From positions 235,510-299,509 of the forward strand of contig NZ_FXTP01000004.1 of NCBI RefSeq assembly GCF_900182705.1: a DNA stretch of 64,000 nt. The letters run 5' to 3'. The DNA is from Gracilimonas mengyeensis (GTDB lineage Bacteria; Bacteroidota; Rhodothermia; Balneolales; Balneolaceae). The notes under the pieces were generated by a model. It was not told where the DNA came from and searched no databases. It was given only the letters and a program-made list of their open reading frames with translations. The first letter of the stretch is position 1. The number at the start of each line of letters is the position of its first letter. Positions 36,389 to 45,121 of this stretch are shown in pieces. The position numbers and the translations under genes were made by a program.

Positions 36389-36766
36389 GACTTTCCCTAA
36401 TGTAATAGAAACAAAGGAATTATGCATAGGAAAGTGTTGCGGTGTGATGGTGTTTCGGTGTTAGCTATAAGAAACCTGCCCTTGGCACCATTTACCCACC
36501 CCTTAATCCCCGCCCAAGCGGGGAAACTCATCGTTGGCTTATAAAATTAGAATCAACAATCTTGCACAAAGCACAAAGCACAAAGCACAAAGCACAAAGC
36601 ACAAAGCACCCTAACATCCTAACACTCTAACACTGAAACACTGAAACACTGAAACACTATAACACCATCGCACCTTAACACTGAAACACCCGAAATAACA
36701 TTCCAAACTGTCCGGCAACTTTAATATCTTCCAGTCTTTCAGCAAAACAGACAGAAATTTAGCTTA
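36389..36766. repeat. Gene-free spacer with short tandem repeats
   Basis: A 7-base unit GCACAAA is repeated about 6.6 times at 36564-36609. It is followed at about 36620-36690 by imperfect copies of an 8-base unit CACTGAAA interspersed with CTAACACT variants. The region lies between the divergent secreted-protein operon and gatB. No gene is present; the last 60 bases probably hold the gatB promoter. Confidence 0.85.
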
Positions 36767-38218
36767 ATGAGCACAATTGATCACGAGAAGTACGAGGCGG
36801 TGATCGGCCTTGAAGTTCACGCCCAGCTGTTAACCCAAAGTAAGGCTTTTGCCCCGGTAACCATTCAATACGGCGGCAGCCCAAATACACAAGTGACGCC
36901 CCTCTGCCTTGGACATCCCGGAACTTTGCCGGTGGTGAACGAGAATTTGGTTCGATACATCATCAAAATGGGACTGGCTACCAACTGTAGCGTAGCCGAG
37001 AAGTCCATTTTTGCCCGTAAAAATTATTTCTATCCCGATCTTCCCAAGGGCTACCAAATTTCCCAGTATGACACGCCTATCTGTTATGATGGTTTTGTGG
37101 ATATCGAGCTGGAGGAATACGACAAACGCATCGGCCTTACGCGGATTCATATGGAGGAAGATGCCGGGAAGTCTATTCACGATCAGGATCCCTACAACAC
37201 GCTGGTGGATCTGAACCGTGCCGGAACTCCGCTGATTGAGATTGTGTCGGAGCCGGATCTACGCACGCCGCAAGAGGCCTACGCGTATCTCTCCAAAATC
37301 AAACAGATTGTGCAGTACCTGGAGATTTGCGATGGCAACATGGAGGAGGGTAGTTTACGCTGTGATGCCAACGTATCGGTACGTCCGCGTGGACGGGAAA
37401 AATTCGGCACCCGTACCGAACTGAAAAACATGAACTCGTTCCGCAATGTGGAGCGGGCCATCCATTATGAAATTTACCGCCAGATTGAGCTGATTGAAGG
37501 CGGCGGCGAAGTGGTACAGCAAACCCGCTTGTGGGATACGGCCAAGGAGCAAACACGCCCTATGCGTTCCAAAGAGGAAGCGCATGATTACCGCTATTTC
37601 CCCGAACCGGACTTACCGCCTATCATCGTGACCGATGAGATGCTGAGTGAAATCCGCAAAGAATTGCCAGAGCTGGCTGATGTGCGTCGCAAGCGTTTCA
37701 TCGAAGATTTCGGTATGAGCGAAGACGATGCGGTTACCATCACTGACAGCCGCTACCTGGCTGATTATTTTGAGGAAGTAGCCGATCACTTGGGCAATCC
37801 CAAAGCAGCCTCAAATATTGTACTCAGTGAAGTGTTGCGCGTGCTGAATGAGAAAAGTATCGACATCCGTCAGTTTCCGGTTACAGCAGAAAAAGTGTCT
37901 GCTTTGGTTAAGCTGAAAGAGGATGACAAGATCAACTCTTCAGCCATGCAGCAAATCTTTAACGCACTGCTGGATGAACCCGAAAAAGAACCCGCTGATC
38001 TGGCCAAAGAGATGAACTTGATTCAGGTTTCTGATTCCAGCTCACTGGAGCCGGTTGTAGACAAAATTATTGAAGAACATCCGGACGAGGTTGCCCGTTA
38101 CAAGGACGGCAAAAAACAGCTTATGGGCTTTTTTGTGGGACAAGCCATGAAAGCCACCAAGGGTAAAGCCAATCCCAAACTGGTAAATAAGCTGATTTCC
38201 GAAAAACTAAATGACTGA
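36767..38218 (+). CDS. gatB: Asp-tRNA(Asn)/Glu-tRNA(Gln) amidotransferase subunit B
   Basis: A 483-residue GatB, the subunit that binds misacylated tRNA and phosphorylates the acyl group before amidation. Clear signatures include VIGLEVHAQLLTQSKAF, LGHPGTLPVVN, ARKNYFYPDLPKGYQISQYD, HMEEDAGKS, DLNRAGTPLIEIVSEPD, MEEGSLRCDANVSVRP and DYRYFPEPDLPPI. The C-terminal YqeY-like tail ends GFFVGQAMKATKGKANPKLVN. The N-terminal SKAFAPV segment lacks the cysteines seen in some GatB zinc sites, as in other Bacteroidota-like sequences. gatA and gatC are not adjacent. The following lipoprotein gene starts 13 bases after the stop (or overlaps it if the earlier ATG is used). Confidence 0.97.
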   Translation: MSTIDHEKYEAVIGLEVHAQLLTQSKAFAPVTIQYGGSPNTQVTPLCLGHPGTLPVVNENLVRYIIKMGLATNCSVAEKSIFARKNYFYPDLPKGYQISQYDTPICYDGFVDIELEEYDKRIGLTRIHMEEDAGKSIHDQDPYNTLVDLNRAGTPLIEIVSEPDLRTPQEAYAYLSKIKQIVQYLEICDGNMEEGSLRCDANVSVRPRGREKFGTRTELKNMNSFRNVERAIHYEIYRQIELIEGGGEVVQQTRLWDTAKEQTRPMRSKEEAHDYRYFPEPDLPPIIVTDEMLSEIRKELPELADVRRKRFIEDFGMSEDDAVTITDSRYLADYFEEVADHLGNPKAASNIVLSEVLRVLNEKSIDIRQFPVTAEKVSALVKLKEDDKINSSAMQQIFNALLDEPEKEPADLAKEMNLIQVSDSSSLEPVVDKIIEEHPDEVARYKDGKKQLMGFFVGQAMKATKGKANPKLVNKLISEKLND

Positions 38219-38231
38219 TCGTCTCATTTAT

Positions 38232-39608
38232 ATGAAGACACGCTTATTTCAATTTTTAGCAATTCTGACCGTAAGTGCAGGGATGTTGGCCTGCTCGGGA
38301 GAAACAAATACTCCCAAGAAAACCCTGGTACAGGGAACTATAACCGTAGCGGATTCGCTGGATGACAGCGGTAATTATGAAGGCATATATGTTACCATTG
38401 TTAACCCCGAAGATACTTCCGGCACAGGTTTGGATACGTTGTTTCATGAAGTGACTAATAAAGCCGGCCGTTTTGCAGCTACGGTCACCTTCCCCGAAAA
38501 AAAATATTACCTGATGTCTGTCAGCAGAAATAATAATACGATTGGGGAATTGGGCGTAATACTGGCAGAAGATGATACACTTACAGTTCAGGCAGAGTTG
38601 CCCGGTGTACAACAGACGGTAAAGCTTGAATCCCGTGAACATGATGCCATGCACACTTTTACGAAAGTGGATCAGGGCTTTAACCGTATCCGGGCTTTTG
38701 CCCAAAGCGGAGCTCTCACGGATACCCAGATGGTGGAAGAGATTCAGAAATGGTCCGATTTATACTGGGAAGTATATGAGAAAAACCAAAACTCATTAGC
38801 CGCTGTACTGGCTGCAGAGCAGTCTGCCCGGTTGCTTAACTCCTGGAACCAGGAAGAAATGCTTCGCCGTATAGATCAGGTACTGCCGGACAAATATATG
38901 TCACAGGTTGCACTGGATTTAGCCAAACCCTATATCGCCAGAAACCAGGGTTTTGATGCTGCCTCAGCTTATATGGATTCCCTGAGTTCAATTGTGGATG
39001 ATGAGGAGGCCAAAGAGATTATATTCCGGCAAAAAATCCAGTTTTACTTTGATAGCTCTCGGGTTAAGGAAGCCAGGAATTTACTCGAAAACTATGAAGA
39101 GGAGTATGCCGATAATCAGCGCTCAAAAGAGTGGGCCCGCCGGATTCGGTATGACCTGAATTACCTGGCTCCCGGCGTACAAGCTCCGGAGTTTTCTTTT
39201 GTGACAATGGAAGGCGATACCGTAAACAACGAAAAGCTGGAGGGGGATGTGTATATCCTGGAGATTTCTCCGCTGGCAAGTACCATGTATCAGAATGATT
39301 TTGATCGTACCGTCATCCTTCATGAAATTTATCGCAATTACGGGCTGAAGATTCTCACTATTCCCCTTGATCAAAGTGAAATTACCGTAAACGCTTTTTT
39401 TGAAGAACGCTCCAAACTGTGGCCCGTTGCAAAACTGGGGTCTTTTGATGTACAGGATATCATTAAGAAATTCAACGTTGTACAAGTGCCCACCCGTCTG
39501 TTGATCGATGAGAATGGCGTATTGATTCGCAAGTACGAAGGACGGGAATTTGAAGATGTAATTCAGGGCATTAACAAAGCTTTCAGAAACAATAAATCAC
39601 CAAGCTAA
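38232..39608 (+). CDS. Thioredoxin-fold lipoprotein (TlpA-like, DUF4369-type N-terminus) without CXXC
   Basis: A 458-residue lipoprotein: start ATG 38232, signal with cysteine at 21 (GMLAC). An N-terminal immunoglobulin-like DUF4369-type domain (about 35-130) is followed by a helical middle, then a TlpA/AhpC-like thioredoxin fold from about 315 (PGVQAPEFSFVTMEGDTVNNEKLEGDVYILE). At the position where the redox motif WCxxC would be, the sequence is ISPLASTMYQND, so both cysteines are absent. The VPTRLLIDENGVLIRKYEG segment keeps the fold's cis-proline region. It therefore probably has a structural or binding role. An upstream ATG at 38211 overlaps the gatB end but would displace the signal peptide. 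Confidence 0.82.
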   Translation: MKTRLFQFLAILTVSAGMLACSGETNTPKKTLVQGTITVADSLDDSGNYEGIYVTIVNPEDTSGTGLDTLFHEVTNKAGRFAATVTFPEKKYYLMSVSRNNNTIGELGVILAEDDTLTVQAELPGVQQTVKLESREHDAMHTFTKVDQGFNRIRAFAQSGALTDTQMVEEIQKWSDLYWEVYEKNQNSLAAVLAAEQSARLLNSWNQEEMLRRIDQVLPDKYMSQVALDLAKPYIARNQGFDAASAYMDSLSSIVDDEEAKEIIFRQKIQFYFDSSRVKEARNLLENYEEEYADNQRSKEWARRIRYDLNYLAPGVQAPEFSFVTMEGDTVNNEKLEGDVYILEISPLASTMYQNDFDRTVILHEIYRNYGLKILTIPLDQSEITVNAFFEERSKLWPVAKLGSFDVQDIIKKFNVVQVPTRLLIDENGVLIRKYEGREFEDVIQGINKAFRNNKSPS

Positions 39609-39620
39609 ACTCACTCAATC

Positions 39621-40388
39621 ATGCGTAGATTTCTAATAGCCGGTAACTGGAAAATGAATGGCGGACCATATGATGCCGCTGAACTGCTGCAAGGCCTTAA
39701 AGAGCAAAAAGCCGAAGTAGACGAAAATGTGGATGTGCTGGTTTGCCCGCCTTTCGTGTCTATTGGCATGGCTTCTGAGATTTTGCACGATACCGATATT
39801 CAAGTGGGTGGACAAAACCTTCACTTCGAAGAAAACGGTGCGTTTACCGGAGAAATCAGCGGAAGTATGCTGGTTGAAAGTGGATGTAATTATGTAATCA
39901 TTGGTCACTCCGAGCGCCGTCAGTATTTTGGAGAAACCGATGAAACGGTTAACAAGCGTGTTAAAAAAGCCATTGAGCATAAGTTGGCTCCCGTTGTTTG
40001 TGTGGGAGAGAGTCTTGCTCAGCGTAAAAAAGATGAACACTTTGATCTGGTTAAAAACCAGGTGAAAGCGGCACTTTTCGGTCTTTCTGAAGATGATGCC
40101 ATGGATGTGGTTATCGCTTACGAACCCATCTGGGCCATTGGTACCGGCGAAACGGCAAGCCCGGAGCAGGCGCAGGAAATGCACAAGCACATTCGCGACG
40201 TATTGGCCGAACTGTACAGCCAGGATGTTGCTGATGGTATCAATATCCTTTACGGTGGCAGCATGAAGCCGGCGAATGCTGAAGAGCTGCTTAGTCAGCC
40301 TGATGTGGATGGCGGATTGATTGGCGGAGCCAGCCTGGATGCCGGAAGCTTTTCCGAAATCATCACTATTGCTGAAGATCTCTCCTGA
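39621..40388 (+). CDS. tpiA: Triosephosphate isomerase
   Basis: A 255-residue TIM-barrel enzyme interconverting glyceraldehyde 3-phosphate and dihydroxyacetone phosphate. The catalytic set is intact: Lys11 in AGNWKMN, His96 in IIGHSERR, Glu168 in AYEPIWAIGTG, and the phosphate-binding GGSMKP and GGLIGGASL near the C-terminus. It lies 12 bases after the lipoprotein gene and 3 bases before purD, so it belongs to a gatB-to-purD transcription unit. Confidence 0.98.
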   Translation: MRRFLIAGNWKMNGGPYDAAELLQGLKEQKAEVDENVDVLVCPPFVSIGMASEILHDTDIQVGGQNLHFEENGAFTGEISGSMLVESGCNYVIIGHSERRQYFGETDETVNKRVKKAIEHKLAPVVCVGESLAQRKKDEHFDLVKNQVKAALFGLSEDDAMDVVIAYEPIWAIGTGETASPEQAQEMHKHIRDVLAELYSQDVADGINILYGGSMKPANAEELLSQPDVDGGLIGGASLDAGSFSEIITIAEDLS

Positions 40389-40391
40389 GCT

Positions 40392-41669
40392 ATGAAATAC
40401 AATGTATTATTACTGGGAAGCGGGGGACGCGAACACGCCCTGGCACGGAGTATTGCAAAATCTCCGTTGCTGGGTACACTGTTCATCGCCCCCGGGAACC
40501 CGGGAACAGCAGAAACGGGCCAGAATGTTAATCTTTCCGCTTCTGATTTTGAAGCTGTTTGGAATTTCATCCAAAAAAATGAAATTGACCTGACGGTGGT
40601 CGGTCCCGAGCAGCCATTGGTAGATGGTATCGCCAATTTCCTGGAAGCTAAAGACCATCCCGTATTTGGCCCCAAGCTGCAAGCAGCCATGCTGGAAGGC
40701 AGTAAGGAATTTGCCAAGGAATTCATGAAGCGGCACAGCATTCCTACCGCTGCTTATGAAGTATTTGACCAGGAAAATTTTGATGATGCTGCCGAGTACA
40801 TCAAAGAAGAAGGCAAATACCCGGTAGTGCTAAAAGCCGACGGATTGGCTGGTGGCAAGGGCGTATTCATCCCCGAAAGTGAAGCCGAGGCTATGGAAGT
40901 GCTCAAAGAGCTCAAGACCAGCGACTCCCTGAAAGAAGCCGCCAGCAAACTGGTGGTGGAAGAATTCATGGTTGGGGAAGAAGCTTCTGTATTTGCTATC
41001 TCCGATGGGGAGTCATGGAAAGTGATTGGCAATGCGCAGGATCACAAACGCATTGGCGAAGGTGATACCGGTTTGAATACCGGCGGAATGGGCGCTTATT
41101 CGCCCGCTCCCGTGGTTACCGATGAGATTCTGAAAAGGGTGGAGGATGAAATCATTGCTCCCACCATTGACGGGATGAAGTCTGAAGACAATCCCTATGC
41201 CGGCATTTTGTATTGCGGGTTGATGATCACGGCCGAAGGGCCTAAAGTGGTGGAATACAACTGCCGTTTTGGTGATCCTGAATGCCAGGTGATTCTGCCG
41301 CGGATGCAATCCGATGTGCTGGAAATTATCCTGGCTTGTACGCAAGGTAAACTTGGCGAAACCGATATTCAGTTTGATGATGAAGTACGCTGCTGTGTAG
41401 TACTTGCTTCCGGCGGATATCCCGAGGCTTACGAAAAGGGCAAGGAAATAACTGGTTTGGATCAGGTGGAAGATGCTATCGTATTCCATGCCGGAACGAG
41501 GGAAGTGGAGGGCAAAATCCTCACCAACGGCGGACGCGTACTCAACATCGTAGGCTCTGGCTCGGACTTACAGTCGGCCATTGATAAAACCTACGCTGAA
41601 GTTGAAAAAGTTGGATTCGACGAAGCCTATTTCCGCCGTGACATTGGTGCTAAAGGGCTTAGACATTAG
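40392..41669 (+). CDS. purD: Phosphoribosylamine-glycine ligase
   Basis: A 425-residue ATP-grasp enzyme of purine synthesis joining phosphoribosylamine and glycine. Signatures: GSGGREHALA at the N-terminus, VVGPEQPLVDGIANF, KADGLAGGKGV in the ATP-grasp domain, NTGGMGAYSPAPV, and EYNCRFGDPECQVILPRM with metal-binding residues. Starting three bases after tpiA, it is co-transcribed. Repeats begin directly downstream. Confidence 0.98.
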   Translation: MKYNVLLLGSGGREHALARSIAKSPLLGTLFIAPGNPGTAETGQNVNLSASDFEAVWNFIQKNEIDLTVVGPEQPLVDGIANFLEAKDHPVFGPKLQAAMLEGSKEFAKEFMKRHSIPTAAYEVFDQENFDDAAEYIKEEGKYPVVLKADGLAGGKGVFIPESEAEAMEVLKELKTSDSLKEAASKLVVEEFMVGEEASVFAISDGESWKVIGNAQDHKRIGEGDTGLNTGGMGAYSPAPVVTDEILKRVEDEIIAPTIDGMKSEDNPYAGILYCGLMITAEGPKVVEYNCRFGDPECQVILPRMQSDVLEIILACTQGKLGETDIQFDDEVRCCVVLASGGYPEAYEKGKEITGLDQVEDAIVFHAGTREVEGKILTNGGRVLNIVGSGSDLQSAIDKTYAEVEKVGFDEAYFRRDIGAKGLRH

Positions 41670-41671
41670 AA

Positions 41672-41867
41672 CATTCAACATTGAATATCGAACATTGAAC
41701 ACAGAATGAACCCGTGAATATTGAATAGCGAGTGCAGAATATCGAATATCGAACGGAATTTGCTGGAGTTAGTAAATGCACCCCTTCAATGTTCAATATT
41801 CAATGTTCAATATTCGATATTCACTTTCCCCTCCCTGGGAGGCCCCGAGTTATTCGGGGAGGGGAGG
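41672..41867. repeat. Intergenic repeat after purD (ATTGAATAT-type units and a CCCC...GGGG hairpin)
   Basis: The stretch is made of AACATTGAA/ATATCGAAT-like units on one side (41672-41755) and their complements (TTCAATGTTCAATATTC) at 41784-41822, so the block forms a large imperfect inverted repeat. It ends with a hairpin CCCCGAGTTATTCGGGG at 41843-41859, a variant of which lies at about 48890-48907. Translated pieces appear as NSECRISNIE and SIFNVQYSIF, which are not protein. Confidence 0.75.
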
Positions 41868-42692
41868 GTGAGATGTGGTATAGGTTTATTAGCCTTGCTT
41901 ACATTTTTATTCTGTTTTCCTTTTGCAGCTCAATCTCAAGCTCTCCAACAAATCCATTCTGGCCTTAATCGGGCCACTTCGCTCTATGTTACCTCCAATG
42001 CTATCTATGTGGTAGAACAGGGGCGACATCGCTTACTAAAACTGGATCACAATGGAAAATTAGTAGATACCATTGGCGGCCGTGGATCCGGCGACTACGA
42101 ATTTAGCCGGCCGATAGATGTAGATGCTACCAACGGACTCAAAATCTACGTTTCTGATTTCAATAACCGCCGTGTACAGGTGTTTGACCGGCGCGGGCAG
42201 TATCTCAGTAGCATCTCAGGCGGTAATCGCCTGTTGGGAAGCCGTCAGCGTTATGAGCCTAGTCAACTGGCTGTTAATAAAGTCGGCGAAGTTTTGTTTT
42301 ATGATAAAGGTATTTCAGAGATTATCCGGTTTGATCTGGATTTCAGTCCGCTGGATGCCTTTCGCTTACCTGCCGAAGTGAAGTCGGTGGATGATATCAA
42401 GCTGAGTGAAAGTCGCATGTATGTTTTGGACCAGTCTGCAGGACTTATCCATGAACTGGAGACCAATGGTTCGTACCGGAGTTTTTATAATGCAGATGAG
42501 ATTGGTGCTTTTTATGTAGCAGACTCAAACTTATGGCTCGCTGGTACTACCACATTGACCATTCAGAAACATAGAGAAACGCCGAAAAGTATTTCTTACA
42601 GCGAGATTATCCAGCCTGTGGCTTTGCATGTCACAGATAATACAGCCTACATCCTTACCTCAACTGCTCTGTATAAAATGGGTCTCAACTAA
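41868..42692 (+). CDS. Secreted six-bladed beta-propeller (NHL-like) protein
   Basis: With the GTG start at 41868 (a GGGGAGGG purine run directly upstream) the protein is about 274 residues and begins with a good signal peptide ending AAQSQ at about 24. The open frame continues upstream to 41721, but those 49 codons encode repeat sequence and are rejected. The mature part has NHL-type repeat features: VVEQGRHRLLKLDHNGKLVDTIGG, EFSRPIDVDA, YVSDFNNRRVQVFDRRGQYL. This is a periplasmic or surface sensor or binding protein; no enzymatic residues are seen. It precedes the LuxE-like gene by 3 bases, hence an operon. Confidence 0.75.
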   Translation: MRCGIGLLALLTFLFCFPFAAQSQALQQIHSGLNRATSLYVTSNAIYVVEQGRHRLLKLDHNGKLVDTIGGRGSGDYEFSRPIDVDATNGLKIYVSDFNNRRVQVFDRRGQYLSSISGGNRLLGSRQRYEPSQLAVNKVGEVLFYDKGISEIIRFDLDFSPLDAFRLPAEVKSVDDIKLSESRMYVLDQSAGLIHELETNGSYRSFYNADEIGAFYVADSNLWLAGTTTLTIQKHRETPKSISYSEIIQPVALHVTDNTAYILTSTALYKMGLN

Positions 42693-42695
42693 GCC

Positions 42696-43694
42696 ATGAT
42701 TTCCTCCGAAGTCATATTTGATCCCTCCATCCCGTTTGAAAAAAAGGCTCTGAAGGTATTCCATTTCCAACAAGAAAATAACCCGGTATATCACCGCTTC
42801 TGCAAAGCTTTGGAAATTGGAGAAGTATCCGGGATAGAAGAAATTCCCCTACTGCCCATCGAAGCCTTCAAAGAAACCGAAGCACTATCAATACCTGAAA
42901 ACTCAGAATTCAAAATTCAGAATTCAAAATTTTTCCAAAGCAGCGGAACTTCAGGCATGGAAAGAAGTCGCCATTATCTGCCTAAGCCTGAAATCTATCA
43001 GGGATCTATCCTAAAAGGAATGCAGCATTTCTATGAGTTGGATGAATACGTGATCTGGGCCTACACCCCCGGTTATAGTGACAATCCTCATTCTTCGCTT
43101 ATTCACATGCTGAACCTGTTGATTGAACGGGAAGCTTCAGGAATGAGCCGGTTTCTGGAGCTGGATCAGCCTTTGGATGAAAAGGCAATACAGAAAGTTG
43201 AAAAATCAGGAAAGAAGCTGATGCTATTTGGTGCAGCTTTTGGATTAATGGATATGCTGGAATTGAAGCCGGTGCAGTTGCCAAAGGATTCAGTGATACT
43301 GGAAACAGGAGGGATGAAAACGCATCGCCGGGAGATGACCAAAGAAGAGCTTCATCATCAATTAGCCGAAGGTTTTGGATTGCCGGAATCACAAATTCAT
43401 TCAGAATATGGAATGTGTGAGCTGTTGAGTCAGGCCTATGCCCAAGGCAGCCTCTGGTTTAATACCGTGCCCTGGATGAAGGTGAGCATCCGTAATTCCC
43501 AAAATCCTATGGAAATCTTACCGGCAGGAGAGGAGGGGCTCATCGGCTTAATGGACCTGGCCAACTTGTACTCCTGTGCCTTCATTCTCACGGGGGATAA
43601 GGGCGTGCAGCGGGAAGATGGTTCTTTTCAGGTATTGGGACGCTGGAATCCCCAAAACCTGCGTGGGTGTAATTTTTTGATCGATAGTGATTGA
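42696..43694 (+). CDS. LuxE-like acyl-protein synthetase (ANL-superfamily)
   Basis: A 332-residue homologue of LuxE, which activates a fatty acid with ATP and passes it to a cysteine on the way to the reductase LuxC. Key segments are QSSGTSGMERSRHYL (phosphate-binding loop) at about 80-94, WAYTPGYSDNPHSSL, LETGGMKTHRREM, SEYGMCELLSQAY, and the C-terminal FILTGDKG...LGRWNPQNLRGCNFL. The stretch NSEFKIQNSKF at about 69-79 is encoded by a typical intergenic repeat unit (42906-42931) inserted in frame. A LuxC-like gene follows after 352 bases on the same strand. Confidence 0.88.
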   Translation: MISSEVIFDPSIPFEKKALKVFHFQQENNPVYHRFCKALEIGEVSGIEEIPLLPIEAFKETEALSIPENSEFKIQNSKFFQSSGTSGMERSRHYLPKPEIYQGSILKGMQHFYELDEYVIWAYTPGYSDNPHSSLIHMLNLLIEREASGMSRFLELDQPLDEKAIQKVEKSGKKLMLFGAAFGLMDMLELKPVQLPKDSVILETGGMKTHRREMTKEELHHQLAEGFGLPESQIHSEYGMCELLSQAYAQGSLWFNTVPWMKVSIRNSQNPMEILPAGEEGLIGLMDLANLYSCAFILTGDKGVQREDGSFQVLGRWNPQNLRGCNFLIDSD

Positions 43695-44046
43695 GGATTA
43701 CAGATTTTTAGGATTTCTGATCGCATTGATGTGGGTTATCCACGAAATCACGATAATGTGTGGGGTGGTTGTTGATTTTGAACTCACCATCGTACATCCC
43801 TCTGCTTGAAAGCGAGGGCTTTTAAGCGGTCTCCCTTCCAAGGGAAAATTTTCATAAAATCTATTTGTGTTACTATCAATTTCAGATACTAAAATTCATT
43901 TCTGAATTACCTAAAGATTAATCCCTCTTTGAAGAGGGACCGGAAATGAACTTGTTCATTTGCAGGGGGATGTCTCGGAGTGTGATTAAGCCCAACAAGC
44001 CTTAACTTAGTTACTTTCTTTAGCTCTAATCAGGAACCCATTTTAA
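43695..44046. repeat. Spacer between luxE-like and luxC-like genes, with hairpin repeats
   Basis: No gene is present. It contains CCCTCTGCTTGAAAGCGAGGG near 43798-43818, a CCCTTCCAAGGG unit, and at 43922-43980 a block CCCTCTTTGAAGAGGG, GGAAATGAACTTGTTCATTT and GGGGGATGTC. A related block (CCCTCTTGGGAGAGGG, then GGAATGAGCGTGCTCATG) lies at about 47662-47715. These look like invasive repeats that split an originally tighter gene pair. Confidence 0.65.
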
Positions 44047-45111
44047 TTGAATACTTTAACTAACATAAAAAAAGCCGCAACGGCCTGGCTTCATCCCGAT
44101 CACCCCGGAAAAAAAGAAGCGGTGGAAAAGACAATACAGCAGGGACTTTTCAGTCGGGAAGATGTAGACCATCAAGTTGCCGTACTTAAGGAAAATATAG
44201 AAGCAGGAGAAATAGAGGAATGGGCGAAACGTGCAGGTCTAAACGAGAAACAAAATGCTAAAGCCCGAAGAGTACTTTGCCTGCATGCGGGTAATTTGCC
44301 CCTGGTTGGCTTTCAAACGGTAGTTGGGGGGATACTTTCCGGGGCCGATTATTATGGCAAACTTTCCCGCAAAGATCCATATTTGCTGGCATCCTTTTTG
44401 GATGAGGTGGAAAAAGCAGGATTGGATCAGCAAATTCAGTTTTCTACTAATTTGGAAGATTTTGAAAACCTGGAGGCGGGTGCAGTAGTTTTTGCCGGAT
44501 CTTCGTCTTCGGTTCCGGAAGTGAAGGAGGTAATCAGACGGTTGAATGCCGCCAGGACTGATGCTGAATACATCATACGTACGGCTAAGTTTTCTATGGC
44601 TTATCTGAAAGAATGGTCGGCTCAAACAAGCAATCAACTGGCTGAAGCCATGCTCCGGTATGGCGGACAGGGATGCCGCTCGGTAGCGATAGTGGTGGCA
44701 CCTTTTGATTTGGAAGAGGTGAGAGATTCCTTGGCCTCAGCCATGCAGAATTTCTGGAAGAGAAACCCGCCACATGCTCAGCCAAGTGAAGAGCTGAAAT
44801 ATCAGTACGCTTACAACGAAGCAATACAACGCGATCAATTGTGGATGGAACATTTTCTGATTCAGAAATCGGAGGGACTTCCGGAGACGGACTTCACCGT
44901 TCATTGGGTAAAAGGGGATGCCGATAAAGTGAAAGAGCTTCGTGAGAAGTTCGGAAAGTTGGTGCAGTCGGTTTATACGATGGATACTGATACAGCGATT
45001 GAGGGCTTAGAAACCGAGACTTTGGAATTAGCCCAACGCCCGCCGCTTTGGTGGAAGCCGGATGGGGTGGATGTGGTTGAACAGCTTTGGAGTCGTTCAT
45101 CACGGCTATAG
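44047..45111 (+). CDS. LuxC-like acyl-CoA/acyl-protein reductase
   Basis: A 354-residue protein of the LuxC branch of aldehyde dehydrogenases, reducing an activated fatty acyl group to an aldehyde with NADPH. Recognisable are CLHAGNLPLVGFQTVVGG, ADYYGKLSRKDPYLL, VFAGSSSSVPEV (nucleotide-binding region), and the catalytic cysteine at about 210 in GGQGCRSVA. The start is TTG at 44047; no ATG precedes the conserved region. With the LuxE-like gene it forms a fatty-acid reductase pair, but no luciferase (LuxAB) or LuxD gene is nearby, so it probably serves lipid or pigment metabolism. Confidence 0.85.
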   Translation: MNTLTNIKKAATAWLHPDHPGKKEAVEKTIQQGLFSREDVDHQVAVLKENIEAGEIEEWAKRAGLNEKQNAKARRVLCLHAGNLPLVGFQTVVGGILSGADYYGKLSRKDPYLLASFLDEVEKAGLDQQIQFSTNLEDFENLEAGAVVFAGSSSSVPEVKEVIRRLNAARTDAEYIIRTAKFSMAYLKEWSAQTSNQLAEAMLRYGGQGCRSVAIVVAPFDLEEVRDSLASAMQNFWKRNPPHAQPSEELKYQYAYNEAIQRDQLWMEHFLIQKSEGLPETDFTVHWVKGDADKVKELREKFGKLVQSVYTMDTDTAIEGLETETLELAQRPPLWWKPDGVDVVEQLWSRSSRL

Positions 45112-45121
45112 AAATAGAACG

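Noticed and set aside
36564..36690. Tandem repeats considered as a CRISPR array
   Set aside because: Units are 7-8 bases and directly adjacent, without spacers of constant length, and no cas genes are present.
41721..41867. N-terminal extension of the beta-propeller gene
   Set aside because: The codons translate the ATTGAATAT-type repeat and its complement; a proper signal peptide starts only at GTG 41868.
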